From positions 62,001-126,000 of the forward strand of contig NZ_VCHQ01000009.1 in the NCBI RefSeq assembly GCF_005860775.1: a stretch of DNA of 64,000 nucleotides. The letters are read 5' to 3'. A program made the translations under genes and the position numbers. Below are positions 21,223 to 30,095 of the stretch, piece after piece. The stretch is from Klebsiella indica (GTDB taxonomy: Bacteria > Pseudomonadota > Gammaproteobacteria > Enterobacterales > Enterobacteriaceae). The notes under the pieces were generated by a model. The model ran no database searches. It was not told the origin of the DNA and saw only the letters and a list, made by a program, of their open reading frames with translations. Numbering within the stretch: the stretch's first letter is position 1; every line of letters begins with the position of its first letter.

Positions 21223-22605
21223 ATGTCAGATGAAAAGAACGGTGGCTTACTGTATGGCCTGGATCAGCGGATTCTGCCGCTTCCGGCATTTTTTAGCGCC
21301 TTACAGCACGTGCTGGCCGGGCTGGTGGGTATCATCACGCCGCCGTTGATTATCGGCACCTCTCTGGGGCTGGGGGAGTGGCTGCCCTGGTTAATCAGTA
21401 TGTCTCTGCTGGCATCCGGTATTGGCACCTTTTTACAATCTAACCGGGTCTGGGGAATCGGCGCCGGGATGATCTGTATGCAGGGCACCAGCTTCGCGTT
21501 TCTCGGTGTGGCGATTGCGGGGGGGATGTGGGTCAAGGGGCAGGGGGGAACGCCGCAGGATATTATGGCTATGCTGTTTGGCGTGAATTTCGTTGCCGCG
21601 TTGGTTCCCTGCGTTGTCAGCCGCTTTATTGAGCCGCTGAAGCGGATTTTTACGCCAATTATTACCGGCAGCGTGATTGCGCTGATCGGTATGAGCCTGA
21701 TTAAAGTCAGCGTGATTAACTGGTGCGGCGGTGAACAGACAAAAGCGTTCGCCAGTATGGGCAATATCGCCCTCGGAGCGGCCACGCTGGGGACGATTGT
21801 TTTGCTGAGTTGCGCGAAAAACCGCTGGCTGCGTCTCTCTTCGGTGGTGGTGGGGATCGCCGTGGGCTGCCTGGCGGCGGCGCTTAGCGGCACATTTCAG
21901 CTTAAAGGTATTGGCGATGTCTGGTTCCGTATGCCGCAACTGTTTCCGTTTGGTTTTCAGTTTAACAGCGCCATCTTTTTACCCGTTGCGCTGGTGTCGC
22001 TGGTCTGCATTCTTGAAGCAGTCGGCGACTTAACTGCCAACTGCCTTATCTCTAAGCAGTCTATTGATGACGGCGCTTTTCGTTCGCGACTGAAAGGCGG
22101 TATTCTTGCCGACGGGATCAGCTGTATGGTGGCAGCGATGCTGTGCGCGTTCCCTAATACTACTTTTGCGCAAAATAACGGCGTGATTCAGATGACTGGT
22201 GTCGCCAGCCGCTATGTCGGACGTTATATCGGCGTAATTTTGATTCTGCTCGGCCTGTTTCCGCCGTTTGGCGATGTTCTGCGCCAGATCCCGGCCCCGG
22301 TGCTCGGCGGCGCGACGATGGTGATGTTTGGCTGCGTCGTCGCGGCGGGGATCCGCATCATTACCCAGAATCCATTGACCCGCCGCGATATGCTGATTGT
22401 CGGCCTGGCCTTTGGGTTTGGTCTGGGGATTGAGGCCGTTCCCGCGTCGCTGTCCCATTTTCCGTCGATTGTGGGTAACCTGTTCGGTTCCGCGGCGACC
22501 AGCGGCGGTCTGGTGGCCATTGTGCTGAACCTGATTATTCCGCAAGAGAAACAGGCCGTGGGGGCGACAACAAGGAGCAACGATGATCGCGCTGAATCAC
22601 TTTAA
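21223..22605 (+). CDS. hpxP: Purine (urate/xanthine) permease, NCS2 family
   Basis: 460-residue inner-membrane symporter with about 14 transmembrane segments, of the nucleobase-ascorbate (NAT/NCS2) family. Visible landmarks are the TM1 LQHVLAG histidine motif and the NAT signature region FPNTTFAQNNGVIQMTG. The genetic context points to urate and xanthine as substrates. First gene of hpxPQT; its last 23 nt overlap hpxQ, so the operon is tightly coupled. Confidence 0.92.
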   Translation: MSDEKNGGLLYGLDQRILPLPAFFSALQHVLAGLVGIITPPLIIGTSLGLGEWLPWLISMSLLASGIGTFLQSNRVWGIGAGMICMQGTSFAFLGVAIAGGMWVKGQGGTPQDIMAMLFGVNFVAALVPCVVSRFIEPLKRIFTPIITGSVIALIGMSLIKVSVINWCGGEQTKAFASMGNIALGAATLGTIVLLSCAKNRWLRLSSVVVGIAVGCLAAALSGTFQLKGIGDVWFRMPQLFPFGFQFNSAIFLPVALVSLVCILEAVGDLTANCLISKQSIDDGAFRSRLKGGILADGISCMVAAMLCAFPNTTFAQNNGVIQMTGVASRYVGRYIGVILILLGLFPPFGDVLRQIPAPVLGGATMVMFGCVVAAGIRIITQNPLTRRDMLIVGLAFGFGLGIEAVPASLSHFPSIVGNLFGSAATSGGLVAIVLNLIIPQEKQAVGATTRSNDDRAESL

Positions 22606-23083
22606 CCAGCTTAGCGGGGAAGAAGCGGCCTCACTGCTGGCGCCCTGCGTTGCCGTTCCCGGCTGGACGGCGGCGCTGGTTGACGGCCGTCCCTGGCGTA
22701 ACCGCCACGAGTTGCTCACCGCCGCGCGGCAGCTGATGGCTGAGTGGGGCGAAGCGGAGTTAACTCAGGCGCTGAGCGCGCATCCGCGTATCGGCGAGAA
22801 ACCCGTCGGGCAACAGGCGCACGCGGCGTTATCGCGTCAGGAGCAGGGGGACGTTGATGACCGCGACGCCCGCCTGACGCAGGCGCTTCTGGCGGGTAAC
22901 GCCCGCTATGAAGCCCGATTCGGGCGGGTATTTTTGATTCGCGCGAAAGGGCGCAGCGGGGAGGCGATTTTACAGGCGCTGTCGCGGCGTTTGCATAACA
23001 GTGATAGCGAAGAGGTACAGGAAGCGTTAGCGCAGTTGCGCGAAATCACCTTATTAAGACTGCAAGGAGTCATTGGCGAATGA
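22583..23083 (+). CDS. hpxQ: OHCU decarboxylase
   Basis: Decarboxylates 2-oxo-4-hydroxy-4-carboxy-5-ureidoimidazoline to S-allantoin, preventing racemic spontaneous breakdown. 166 residues, the normal length, with the catalytic segment SAHPRIGEKP and the later FGRVFLIRAKGRS. AAGGAG precedes the ATG. It begins inside hpxP and ends overlapping hpxT by 4 nt. Confidence 0.93.
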   Translation: MIALNHFNQLSGEEAASLLAPCVAVPGWTAALVDGRPWRNRHELLTAARQLMAEWGEAELTQALSAHPRIGEKPVGQQAHAALSRQEQGDVDDRDARLTQALLAGNARYEARFGRVFLIRAKGRSGEAILQALSRRLHNSDSEEVQEALAQLREITLLRLQGVIGE

Positions 23084-23406
23084 GTACGTTAAGCACCCAT
23101 ATTCTGGATATCTCCACGGGCCTGCCGGCACAGGGGGTGAAAGTTGTGCTGGAACGGGAAGGGGCGCGGATAGCCAGCGGTATTACTGATGATAATGGTC
23201 GTATTGGTGAACTGAGCGGTGGGTCGCTGGCGACAGGGCGCTACCGGCTGACGGCGGAGATTGGCGAGTGGTTTGCCGCCAGCGGGCGCGATACGCTATA
23301 TCTGAATGCGCAGATTGATTTTGCTATTCGTGAGGCGGCAGGCGATCACTATCATTTGCCGTTTTTAATTGCTCCTGGCGGTTGGTCAACCTATCGCGGC
23401 AGCTGA
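23080..23406 (+). CDS. hpxT: 5-Hydroxyisourate hydrolase
   Basis: Transthyretin-like hydrolase opening 5-hydroxyisourate to OHCU, the step between HpxO and HpxQ. 108 residues, with the N-terminal THILDISTGLPA and the C-terminal signature tetrapeptide YRGS diagnostic of the hydrolases as opposed to transthyretin. The start overlaps the hpxQ stop (ATGA). Last gene of hpxPQT; no obvious terminator follows. Confidence 0.95.
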   Translation: MSTLSTHILDISTGLPAQGVKVVLEREGARIASGITDDNGRIGELSGGSLATGRYRLTAEIGEWFAASGRDTLYLNAQIDFAIREAAGDHYHLPFLIAPGGWSTYRGS

Positions 23407-23560
23407 TTTCAGTCCCCCAGTAATGCCGTGCACTTAAGCAAATCATCGGTGTTGTTTTCTGTTTTATTTGCCTGTGGCAATCGCATTATCGGTGGTTTAA
23501 ACGAAAATCTGATTCGGTTACTGAGCTGATACGGGCTGAAATATAAAGGATATAACTTTT

Positions 23561-23995
23561 TTATGATTTTCAGCCTCTGAAAAGCCCCTGACGAATAACG
23601 GACTCACCGCATGGGGGTTGGGCGCATCAAGGAAACCTGGCGAGAACGCAGGCGCGCATCCAGGACTGGCCGCCAGGACGGCGGCCAGAGGGCGGGTCGA
23701 GACAGGGACAAAATTGCCGGGAGCAATTTTGAACAGCGCTTGCGCTGGCCCTGGAAGGGCGAGTCCCAGGGATGGGACGAGTAGCGTCGAGTCCCGCCCG
23801 GTCCGCCAGATGAAGCCGGAGTGGAGCGGACCGCGGAGCGGCAGGTTTTCAGCGCAATGCCGGGGGTGCAGGGGGACGGGCGAAACGTCCCCCTGCCCGT
23901 TCACACGCTGTGGATATAACGAATATCCGCGTATTTATAGTGAACGGAACAGGCCACGGAATCTGAATGGGCGAAAATGAAAAATGCGCCATTTT
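23561..23995 (+). ncRNA. Long GC-rich structured repeat, probable non-coding element
   Basis: The 670-bp gap between hpxT and guaD holds a dense series of hairpins: 23667-23687 (TGGCCGCC stem), 23710-23730 (AAAATTGC stem), 23734-23747 (CAGCGC), 23749-23771 (CCCTGG), 23800-23832 (GGTCCGC) and 23869-23895 (10-bp CAGGGGGACG stem with loop GGCGAAA). The right end matches the short copy at 13065-13110. Both strands have open frames here, but their composition (runs of G, R, P and A) looks like translated GC-rich repeat. I favour a structured RNA or mobile non-coding element; I cannot name the family. Confidence 0.5.
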
Positions 23996-24077
23996 CGCCA
24001 GAACCACCGATTAACAGAACCGCTCAGCCAGCCGGACACTGCACCGTCAGAGCACCGCGATGCTCCCGGAAAAAGTG

Positions 24078-25400
24078 TTACTCCGCAGCCGCATCTCCCC
24101 ATACGCGTTCGCCGTTCACCCATGTCTCGCTGATATTTCGTTCATCTCCCAGGGTCATCAGGACGAACAACTGCTCGTAGATATCGTTGCACCGTTCGCT
24201 GCGTAAGCGCTGCAGCGGCGTGACCGCCCGGTCAATAACCACAAAATCGGCCTCTTTGCCCGGCTGAAAATTACCAATTTTCTCATCAAGACGCAGAGCA
24301 TGCGCGCCGCCGAGGGTGGCATGGTAAAACGCTTCGCTGGCGCGCAGACGATAGCTTTGCAACTGGCCAACTTTGTAAGCCTCGCCCAGAGTACGCAGCA
24401 TACTGAACGTTGTGCCAGCCCCGACATCGCTGCCAATGCCCATACGTACCTTTTTCTGCCAGCAGGTCGGTAAACGAAACAGCCCGCTGCCGAGAAACAG
24501 GTTTGACGTCGGGCAAAAGGCTAGCGCTGAACCGGTTTCGTGCAGACATTGCCACTCGGCATCCGCAAGATGAATACCGTGGGCAAACACGCTGCGTTCG
24601 CCGGTGAGACGATAGTGGTGATAGACATCAAGATAATGCTCATGCTCTGGCCACAGGCTTTTTACCCATGCCACTTCATTGAGGTTTTCGCTCAGATGCG
24701 TATGCAGCCAGGTATCAGGAAACTCTTCCCGCAATTGTTGCACCGCCGCCAGCAGCTCAGGCGTCGAGGTCGGCGCGAAGCGTGGCGTAATAGCGTAGCC
24801 GAGGCGGCCCCTCCGGTGCCAGCGCGCAATAAGCTCTCGGGTTTGTTGGTAACTTTGCTCCGCGCTTTCGCTAAGATAGTCCGGCGCGTGGCGGTCCATC
24901 ATCACTTTCCCGGCGAGCAGGCGCATATTCAGCCGCAGCGCTTCGTTAAACAGCGCATCCACCGATTCAGGATGCACGGTGCAAAATACCAGCGCGGTGG
25001 TGGTGCCGTGGCTCAGCAGCTGGTTAACGAAAAATTGGGCGATCTCCGCGGCATAGTCGGCATTGGCAAACTGGCTCTCCACCGGAAAGGTATAAGTGGT
25101 GAGCCACTCCAGCAACTGTTCGCCAAACGCGCCAATCATCTCGGTTTGCGGGTAGTGTACGTGCGCATCGACAAAGCCGGGTAGCAACAGTTTACCGCGC
25201 AGATCGCGGTAGCCTTCCTGCGGCCGCAGGTGCTGTTCACCCGCCTGCCACGGCAGCAGCGCCTCAATGCGCCCATCCCGAAGAAACAATATCCCGTCTT
25301 CCAGATAGCGCGCATGGCGGGCAATATCATCGGCGCTATCGGCAACCGCGGCGATATCAAAAAATGCGCCGCGAATTGCGGTCTCGTAGTTAATCATCAT
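24078..25400 (-). CDS. guaD: Guanine deaminase
   Basis: Hydrolyses guanine to xanthine and ammonia, feeding HpxDE. 440 residues, amidohydrolase fold. The zinc-binding VDAHVHYPQTE (His80, His82), HTHLSEN, FAHGIHL and SDVGAGTTFSML motifs are intact. The frame extends to 25442, but the ATG at 25400 (MMINYETAIRG) fits the family start. A strong sigma-54 promoter lies just upstream; in K. pneumoniae guaD is reported to be a separate NtrC-controlled unit. Confidence 0.95.
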   Translation of the reverse strand: MMINYETAIRGAFFDIAAVADSADDIARHARYLEDGILFLRDGRIEALLPWQAGEQHLRPQEGYRDLRGKLLLPGFVDAHVHYPQTEMIGAFGEQLLEWLTTYTFPVESQFANADYAAEIAQFFVNQLLSHGTTTALVFCTVHPESVDALFNEALRLNMRLLAGKVMMDRHAPDYLSESAEQSYQQTRELIARWHRRGRLGYAITPRFAPTSTPELLAAVQQLREEFPDTWLHTHLSENLNEVAWVKSLWPEHEHYLDVYHHYRLTGERSVFAHGIHLADAEWQCLHETGSALAFCPTSNLFLGSGLFRLPTCWQKKVRMGIGSDVGAGTTFSMLRTLGEAYKVGQLQSYRLRASEAFYHATLGGAHALRLDEKIGNFQPGKEADFVVIDRAVTPLQRLRSERCNDIYEQLFVLMTLGDERNISETWVNGERVWGDAAAE

Positions 25401-25437
25401 AGCTGCCTTGTGGGTTAGCAAAAGGATAGATGAGTCA

Positions 25438-25453
25438 GGCAAAATTGATGCCA
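25438..25453 (-). promoter_or_regulatory. Sigma-54 promoter of guaD
   Basis: TGGCATCAATTTTGCC on the minus strand gives TGGCAT and TTTGC with exactly 10 nt between GG and GC, 38-53 nt before the guaD start. No clear 17-bp NtrC palindrome was found between it and the 3' end of hpxC, so the enhancer may be weak or lie inside hpxC. Confidence 0.65.
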
Positions 25454-25505
25454 GTTTGCGTGGGCGGCGAATCGCCGCGACAGGGGCCGCGGCGGTGGAG
25501 AGTCA

Positions 25506-26993
25506 TCACTCTTTCTGGGCAATGGCGCTGAATCTGGCTGCGGCGCCGACGCGTTCGTCGCGGGCAATCCAGCGATAGGCCGCGCCGCTCAGCAGTACGC
25601 CGATAAACCAGCTAAAGTTCGCTACCTCATGCAGGGCCGGAATAAAACTGATGATCAGGCCGATGGCGACGGAGGGCACCAGCGCGGCGATGGCTTTCGG
25701 GTTAACGCCGTTGCGGTACCAGTATTGGCCTTTTGGCGTGTCGTCGAACAAATCGTTGACCGACACCTGCCCGCGTTTAATTAAATAGAAGTCAACAATC
25801 AGGATGCCGAACAGCGGGCCGATAAAGGCGCCCAGCACATCAAGGGTGTAGTGGATAAGCTCCGGCGAGTTAAACAGGTTCCACGGCGTCAGCAGGATTG
25901 AACCGACGGCGGCGATCATTCCCCCGGTGCGGAAGCTGATTTTCTGCGGCGAGCAGTTAGAAAAATCGAATGCCGGGGAGACAAAGTTCGCCACGATATT
26001 GATACCAATGGTGGCGGTGATCATGGTCAGCAGGCCAATCGCCACCGCCAGATCGTTGCCGACGCGGCTTACCGTCTCAATCGGGTCGGTAATCATGCGG
26101 CCAAACAGCGACTGGGTACCGGAGACAATCACCACGGTAACCACAGAGAACAGCAGGAAGTTAAATGGCAGGCCCCAGCGGTTGCCGCGGCGAATCTCGC
26201 CCATGCTTTTACCGTAGCGCGCGAAATCGCCAAAGTTGAGCAGCGGACCGGAGAAGTAGGAGACCACCAGCGCGGTGGCGGTGATCATCTGCCAGGTTTG
26301 TTCCCCGGCGCTCAGCGATTTACTGGCAAGGGTAAAGGAGATCCCGTCTAAACCGGTTTTGTATACAATCCAGCCTGCTAACGCCAGCATCACCACGTAT
26401 ACCGCCGGACCGGCAATATCAATAAAGCGCTTAATGGCGTTCATCCCATGCCAGAACACCATCGCCTGCAGTAGCCACATGGTGGCGAAGCAGAGCCAGC
26501 CCAGATGCGACAGGCCAAGGAAACTGGCTTCGGTCAGCGTCGACAGCGACGGCCAGAATTTCAGCAGTACCAGCATCAGCGCGTTAGCGGCGAGGTAAGT
26601 CTGAATGCCGTACCACGCAAAAGCGATCAGGCCGCGGATCACCGCCGGAATATTGGCCCCGAAGACGCCAAATGCCTGACGACAGATAACGGCGTAGGGG
26701 ACGCCGGCCATCTGGCTGGGCTTCGCCACCAGATTCGCGCATAACTGGACAATACAAATCCCCACCAGCAGGCACAGTAGCACCTGCCAGCTCGCCAGTC
26801 CGAGAGTAAAGAAGCTTGCGGCGACCACGTATCCGCCCATGCTGTGCACATCGGACATCCAGAAAGAGAAAATGTTGTACCAGCTCCAGTTCTGGTCGCG
26901 CGTCGGCGCCAGATCCTCATTGCTAAGGCGTGGGCTGTAGCCGGCGTGGGGATCAGCGGCCTTAACCTGATGGGTATTGTGTGTGTTTGGCAT
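25506..26993 (-). CDS. hpxC: Allantoin permease, NCS1 family
   Basis: 495-residue, 12-TM nucleobase-cation-symport-1 transporter. Family features include the early segment NWSWYNIFSFWMSDVHSMGG, the TM3 stretch AFGVFGANIPAVIRG and GPLLNFGDFARYGKSM. The position between guaD and hpxSAB supports allantoin as substrate. The start at 26993 (MPNTHNTHQ) has AGGAGCAGG upstream and is preferred over the ATG 18 nt earlier. It is divergent from hpxS and followed by guaD after 105 bp. Confidence 0.9.
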   Translation of the reverse strand: MPNTHNTHQVKAADPHAGYSPRLSNEDLAPTRDQNWSWYNIFSFWMSDVHSMGGYVVAASFFTLGLASWQVLLCLLVGICIVQLCANLVAKPSQMAGVPYAVICRQAFGVFGANIPAVIRGLIAFAWYGIQTYLAANALMLVLLKFWPSLSTLTEASFLGLSHLGWLCFATMWLLQAMVFWHGMNAIKRFIDIAGPAVYVVMLALAGWIVYKTGLDGISFTLASKSLSAGEQTWQMITATALVVSYFSGPLLNFGDFARYGKSMGEIRRGNRWGLPFNFLLFSVVTVVIVSGTQSLFGRMITDPIETVSRVGNDLAVAIGLLTMITATIGINIVANFVSPAFDFSNCSPQKISFRTGGMIAAVGSILLTPWNLFNSPELIHYTLDVLGAFIGPLFGILIVDFYLIKRGQVSVNDLFDDTPKGQYWYRNGVNPKAIAALVPSVAIGLIISFIPALHEVANFSWFIGVLLSGAAYRWIARDERVGAAARFSAIAQKE

Positions 26994-27071
26994 GAAACCT
27001 GCTCCTGTCAATGAAAACCCTGTTAGATGGATCGCTGAGGCGGTTGCAGGAATCAGACCAAAAAAGATAAT

Positions 27072-27104
27072 CTTGTATGCAATAATTTCGTTATATGTAT
27101 ACGA
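27072..27104. promoter_or_regulatory. HpxS operator pair with internal NAC site
   Basis: Two related sequences, TTGTATGCAA (27073-27082) and TATGTATACGAT (27093-27104), resemble FadR-type GntR operators and flank ATA-ATTTCGTTA-TAT (27082-27096), an exact ATA-N9-TAT NAC site. In K. pneumoniae HpxS is reported to bind tandem sites S1 and S2 with NAC bound between them; this layout reproduces that. Confidence 0.65.
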
Positions 27105-27138
27105 TTTGGCGTTCGAATGATTAAAACCGGAGTGGTTA

Positions 27139-27855
27139 ATGAGTAATCAACATCGTCTGCAGACCGCGCCAGCTCTGCATGACAAAGACGAATCAATCTA
27201 TCAGGCGTTGATGACCGCGATTGTCGAACATCAGTTGCCGCCGGGAAGCAAACTGCCCGAAGAGGCGCTGGCAGAGGTGTTTGGCGTGAGCCGCACCGGG
27301 ATCAGAAAGGTGCTGCAACGACTCGCGACTGTGCAAATGGTCACGTTAACGCCCAAACGTGGTGCACAGGTGGCCAGTCCGACTGTTGAAGAGGCGCAGG
27401 AGATTTTTCGTACCCGGGCGCTGCTGGAAGTGGCCAATTTGCCGGATGTGCTGGCCCGCTGCCAGCCGCCGCACCTCGCCGCGCTGGAAGCGATTACCCG
27501 TCAGGAGCAGCGGGCGCACGAAAATTATGATGGCCCGGCGGCGATCCGCTACTCCGCAGAGTTCCATATTCAGATGCAGGCGATTTCCGGCAATCAGGTG
27601 CTCACTGAGATGGTGACCCGTCTGAGCCAGCGCTCTTCATTAGTGATTGCGGCATGGGGATCGCCGTGGCGTCAGGGCTGTCGCTGTGACGATCATGAAC
27701 AGCTTATTCAACTGCTGCGCGACAAAGCGCTACAGCCTCTGAGCGACGCGTTAACGCACCATTTTGAGCATATCGTCGCCAGCCTTTGCTTTGAGCGATC
27801 TGGTGTCACCTTACCTGATTTTGCCCGGCTGTTCGCCGCCTATAAGGAACAATAA
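27139..27855 (+). CDS. hpxS: GntR-family regulator of allantoin genes
   Basis: 238-residue FadR-subfamily regulator: winged helix with LPEEALAEVFGVSRTGIRK (about 38-58), then an all-helical FCD effector domain with histidine ligands (for example DDHEQLI). Reported to repress hpxSAB without allantoin and activate it with allantoin together with NAC. First gene of hpxSAB; it shares one base with the hpxA start codon. Confidence 0.92.
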   Translation: MSNQHRLQTAPALHDKDESIYQALMTAIVEHQLPPGSKLPEEALAEVFGVSRTGIRKVLQRLATVQMVTLTPKRGAQVASPTVEEAQEIFRTRALLEVANLPDVLARCQPPHLAALEAITRQEQRAHENYDGPAAIRYSAEFHIQMQAISGNQVLTEMVTRLSQRSSLVIAAWGSPWRQGCRCDDHEQLIQLLRDKALQPLSDALTHHFEHIVASLCFERSGVTLPDFARLFAAYKEQ

Positions 27856-28598
27856 TGCCGCCTGTTTGTATACAAGTTATTAATCCCAATACCAGTCCCG
27901 GGATGACAGAAACCATTGGCGCCGCAGCCAGAGCGGTCGCCGCACCGGGAACCGAGATTCTGGCGGTCTGTCCTCGCGAGGGCGTGCCGTCAATAGAGGG
28001 ACACTTTGACGAAGCCATTGCCGCCGTCGGCGTGCTGGAGCAGATTGCCGTTGGCCGTCGCCAGGGCGTGGATGGCCATGTGATTGCCTGTTTTGGCGAT
28101 CCCGGCCTGCTGGCGGCGCGTGAACTGGCGCAAGGGCCGGTGGTGGGGATTGCGGAAGCGGCGATGCATATGGCAACGCTGGTCGCCACCCGGTTTTCTA
28201 TCGTGACCACGCTACCGCGAACCTTAATTATTGCGCGCCATTTGTTGCATCAATATGGCTTTCAGCACCACTGCACCGCTCTGCACGCCATTGATTTACC
28301 GGTGCTGGCGCTGGAAGACGGCAGTGGCATGGCGCAGGAGAAGGTGCGCGCGCGCTGTATCCAGGCGCTGAAAGAAGATGGTTGCGGGGCTATCGTACTG
28401 GGCTGCGGCGGAATGGCGACGCTGGCGCAGGAACTGACCCATGAGCTGCGGGTGCCGGTCATCGATGGCGTCAGCGCGGCGGTCAAAATGGTTGAGTCGC
28501 TGGTGGCGTTAGGGCTGTCCACCAGCAAACAGGGCGATCTGGCATTTCCGGAACCCAAGGCGTTAAGCGGCAAATTTCAGGCGCTAAACCCATTTTAA
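27855..28598 (+). CDS. hpxA: Allantoin racemase
   Basis: Interconverts R- and S-allantoin so that both can be hydrolysed. 247 residues of the Asp/Glu/hydantoin racemase superfamily, with the two catalytic cysteines at exactly the positions reported for the Klebsiella enzyme: Cys79 (VIACFGDPG) and Cys184 (VLGCGGMA). The N terminus VINPNTSPGMT is typical. Middle gene of hpxSAB. Confidence 0.95.
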   Translation: MPPVCIQVINPNTSPGMTETIGAAARAVAAPGTEILAVCPREGVPSIEGHFDEAIAAVGVLEQIAVGRRQGVDGHVIACFGDPGLLAARELAQGPVVGIAEAAMHMATLVATRFSIVTTLPRTLIIARHLLHQYGFQHHCTALHAIDLPVLALEDGSGMAQEKVRARCIQALKEDGCGAIVLGCGGMATLAQELTHELRVPVIDGVSAAVKMVESLVALGLSTSKQGDLAFPEPKALSGKFQALNPF

Positions 28599-28614
28599 AT
28601 TGAAGGAGTAGGCG

Positions 28615-29547
28615 ATGGTATTTTTGGCAGATGATTATCCTCGCGACCTGCGCGGCTACGGCGAGCATCCGCCGCATGCGCGGTGGCCGCAAAACGCGCG
28701 GATAGCCGTGCAGTTTGTGCTGAACTATGAAGAGGGGTCGGAAAACCACGTGCTGCATGGCGATGCCGGTTCCGAACAATTCCTGTCCGATATTATTGGC
28801 GCCGCCAGTTACCCCGATCGCCACATGTCGATGGACTCGTTATATGAATATGGCAGCCGCGCCGGTTTCTGGCGCATTCATCGGGAGTTCAGCAAGCGCG
28901 GATTGCCCCTGACCGTATTTGGCGTCGCTATGGCGCTGGCGCGTCATCCCGATGTGGTTTCGGCGATTAAGGCGGCGAACTATGACGTGGTCAGCCACGG
29001 CTGGCGCTGGATTCACTATCAGAATATGTCCATTGAGCAGGAACGGGCGCACCTGAACAAGGCGGTTCAGGTATTAACCGCGCTGTTCGGCAAGCCCCCC
29101 ACCGGCTGGTATACCGGGCGCGATAGCCCGAACACCCGGCAACTGGTGGTTGAGCATGGTGGCTTTGATTATGACAGCGACTATTATGGTGATGATCTGC
29201 CGTTCTGGAGCGAGGTGACGTGCAGCGACGGCACGCGTAAACCCCATCTGATTGTGCCATATACCCTTGATGCCAATGACATGCGCTTCGCCACCGCCCA
29301 GGGGTTTAATACCGCCGAGCAGTTTTACACTTATCTGAAAGATAGCTTCGATGTGCTGTATGCAGAGGGAGAACAGGCGCCGAAAATGATGTCCGTTGGC
29401 ATGCATTGCCGCCTGCTGGGGCGTCCGGGCCGTTTCCGCGCATTGCAGCGTTTTCTCGACTATATTCAGCAGCATGAACGGGTATGGGTCTGTACCCGTC
29501 AGCAGATTGCCGATCACTGGCGCGAGGTGCATCCGTTCGGTGCGTAA
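28615..29547 (+). CDS. hpxB: Allantoinase, PuuE type
   Basis: Hydrolyses allantoin to allantoate. 310 residues of the polysaccharide-deacetylase (NodB) fold, the metal-independent PuuE class and not the amidohydrolase allantoinase AllB. Visible motifs are LNYEEGSE, VSHGWRWIHYQ and the GWYTGRDSPNTR segment. AAGGAG precedes the ATG. Last gene of hpxSAB; convergent with hpxZ. Confidence 0.94.
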   Translation: MVFLADDYPRDLRGYGEHPPHARWPQNARIAVQFVLNYEEGSENHVLHGDAGSEQFLSDIIGAASYPDRHMSMDSLYEYGSRAGFWRIHREFSKRGLPLTVFGVAMALARHPDVVSAIKAANYDVVSHGWRWIHYQNMSIEQERAHLNKAVQVLTALFGKPPTGWYTGRDSPNTRQLVVEHGGFDYDSDYYGDDLPFWSEVTCSDGTRKPHLIVPYTLDANDMRFATAQGFNTAEQFYTYLKDSFDVLYAEGEQAPKMMSVGMHCRLLGRPGRFRALQRFLDYIQQHERVWVCTRQQIADHWREVHPFGA

Positions 29548-29613
29548 TGGCCTGCGGATGCGTGTGTCCTCCTGCCCGGAAAGTCCACAGATAAACTCTG
29601 GCTACGCTGGAGA

Positions 29614-29636
29614 CCCTCTCTCTTTTCGGGAGAGGG
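29614..29636. terminator. Hairpin between hpxB and hpxZ
   Basis: CCCTCTC/GAGAGGG around a 9-nt loop in the 161-bp convergent gap. No strong T run on either side. The flanks hold further GC-rich inverted segments but no gene. Confidence 0.45.
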
Positions 29637-29708
29637 CTGGCACGAGAGGGCGACTCCCGGAGGCGGGCGTTTAGCCGGTCCGGCTGCGTCACCGGAGGGA
29701 CAAAAGAC

Positions 29709-30095
29709 CTAGCTCATCAGACTGACATGGGCGGCGACGATGCGCCAGCCAAAGGGGAAACGTACCCAGGTTTGCTGCTGGCGACCAATGCGTTCGCTCC
29801 CCTCACGGGTGAATTCGGTGCTGCATACCGCGTAATCTTCGCCGAAGGTGGTGATGGTGGTGTGGCGCAGCTCGCGCTGCAACCCGGCGGCAGGCCGGGC
29901 GGCGCGAAAAGCGCGGATTTCGTCGATGCCGTACAGATTCTCTCCGGCTCCCAGACGCACCGTGCGTTTATCGTGCCAGAACAGCTCGTCCAGCACCTCG
30001 ACATCATTGCTTACCAGCGCCTCCTCATAGCGGTAAAACGCCGCGGTGACCTCGGCGAGAATCAGCGGCCGGTTAATATGGTCTTGTGTCATCAT
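29709..30095 (-). CDS. hpxZ: AtzH-like (DUF3225) protein
   Basis: 128-residue NTF2/SnoaL-like protein. The relative AtzH of the cyanurate pathway hydrolyses 1,3-dicarboxyurea, so HpxZ may hydrolyse a carboxylated urea or amide intermediate here; its actual reaction in purine breakdown has not been established as far as I know. Visible family features include RYEEALVSNDVEVLDELFWHD and a C-terminal GWRIVAAHVSL. The start overlaps the hpxY stop. Confidence 0.8.
   Translation of the reverse strand: MMTQDHINRPLILAEVTAAFYRYEEALVSNDVEVLDELFWHDKRTVRLGAGENLYGIDEIRAFRAARPAAGLQRELRHTTITTFGEDYAVCSTEFTREGSERIGRQQQTWVRFPFGWRIVAAHVSLMS

Noticed and set aside
23618-23980. 120-codon frame in the structured repeat as a protein gene
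   Set aside because: Composition dominated by G, R, P, A and S with hairpins throughout; only the last 20 or so residues recall the other copy. Kept as a repeat or RNA element.
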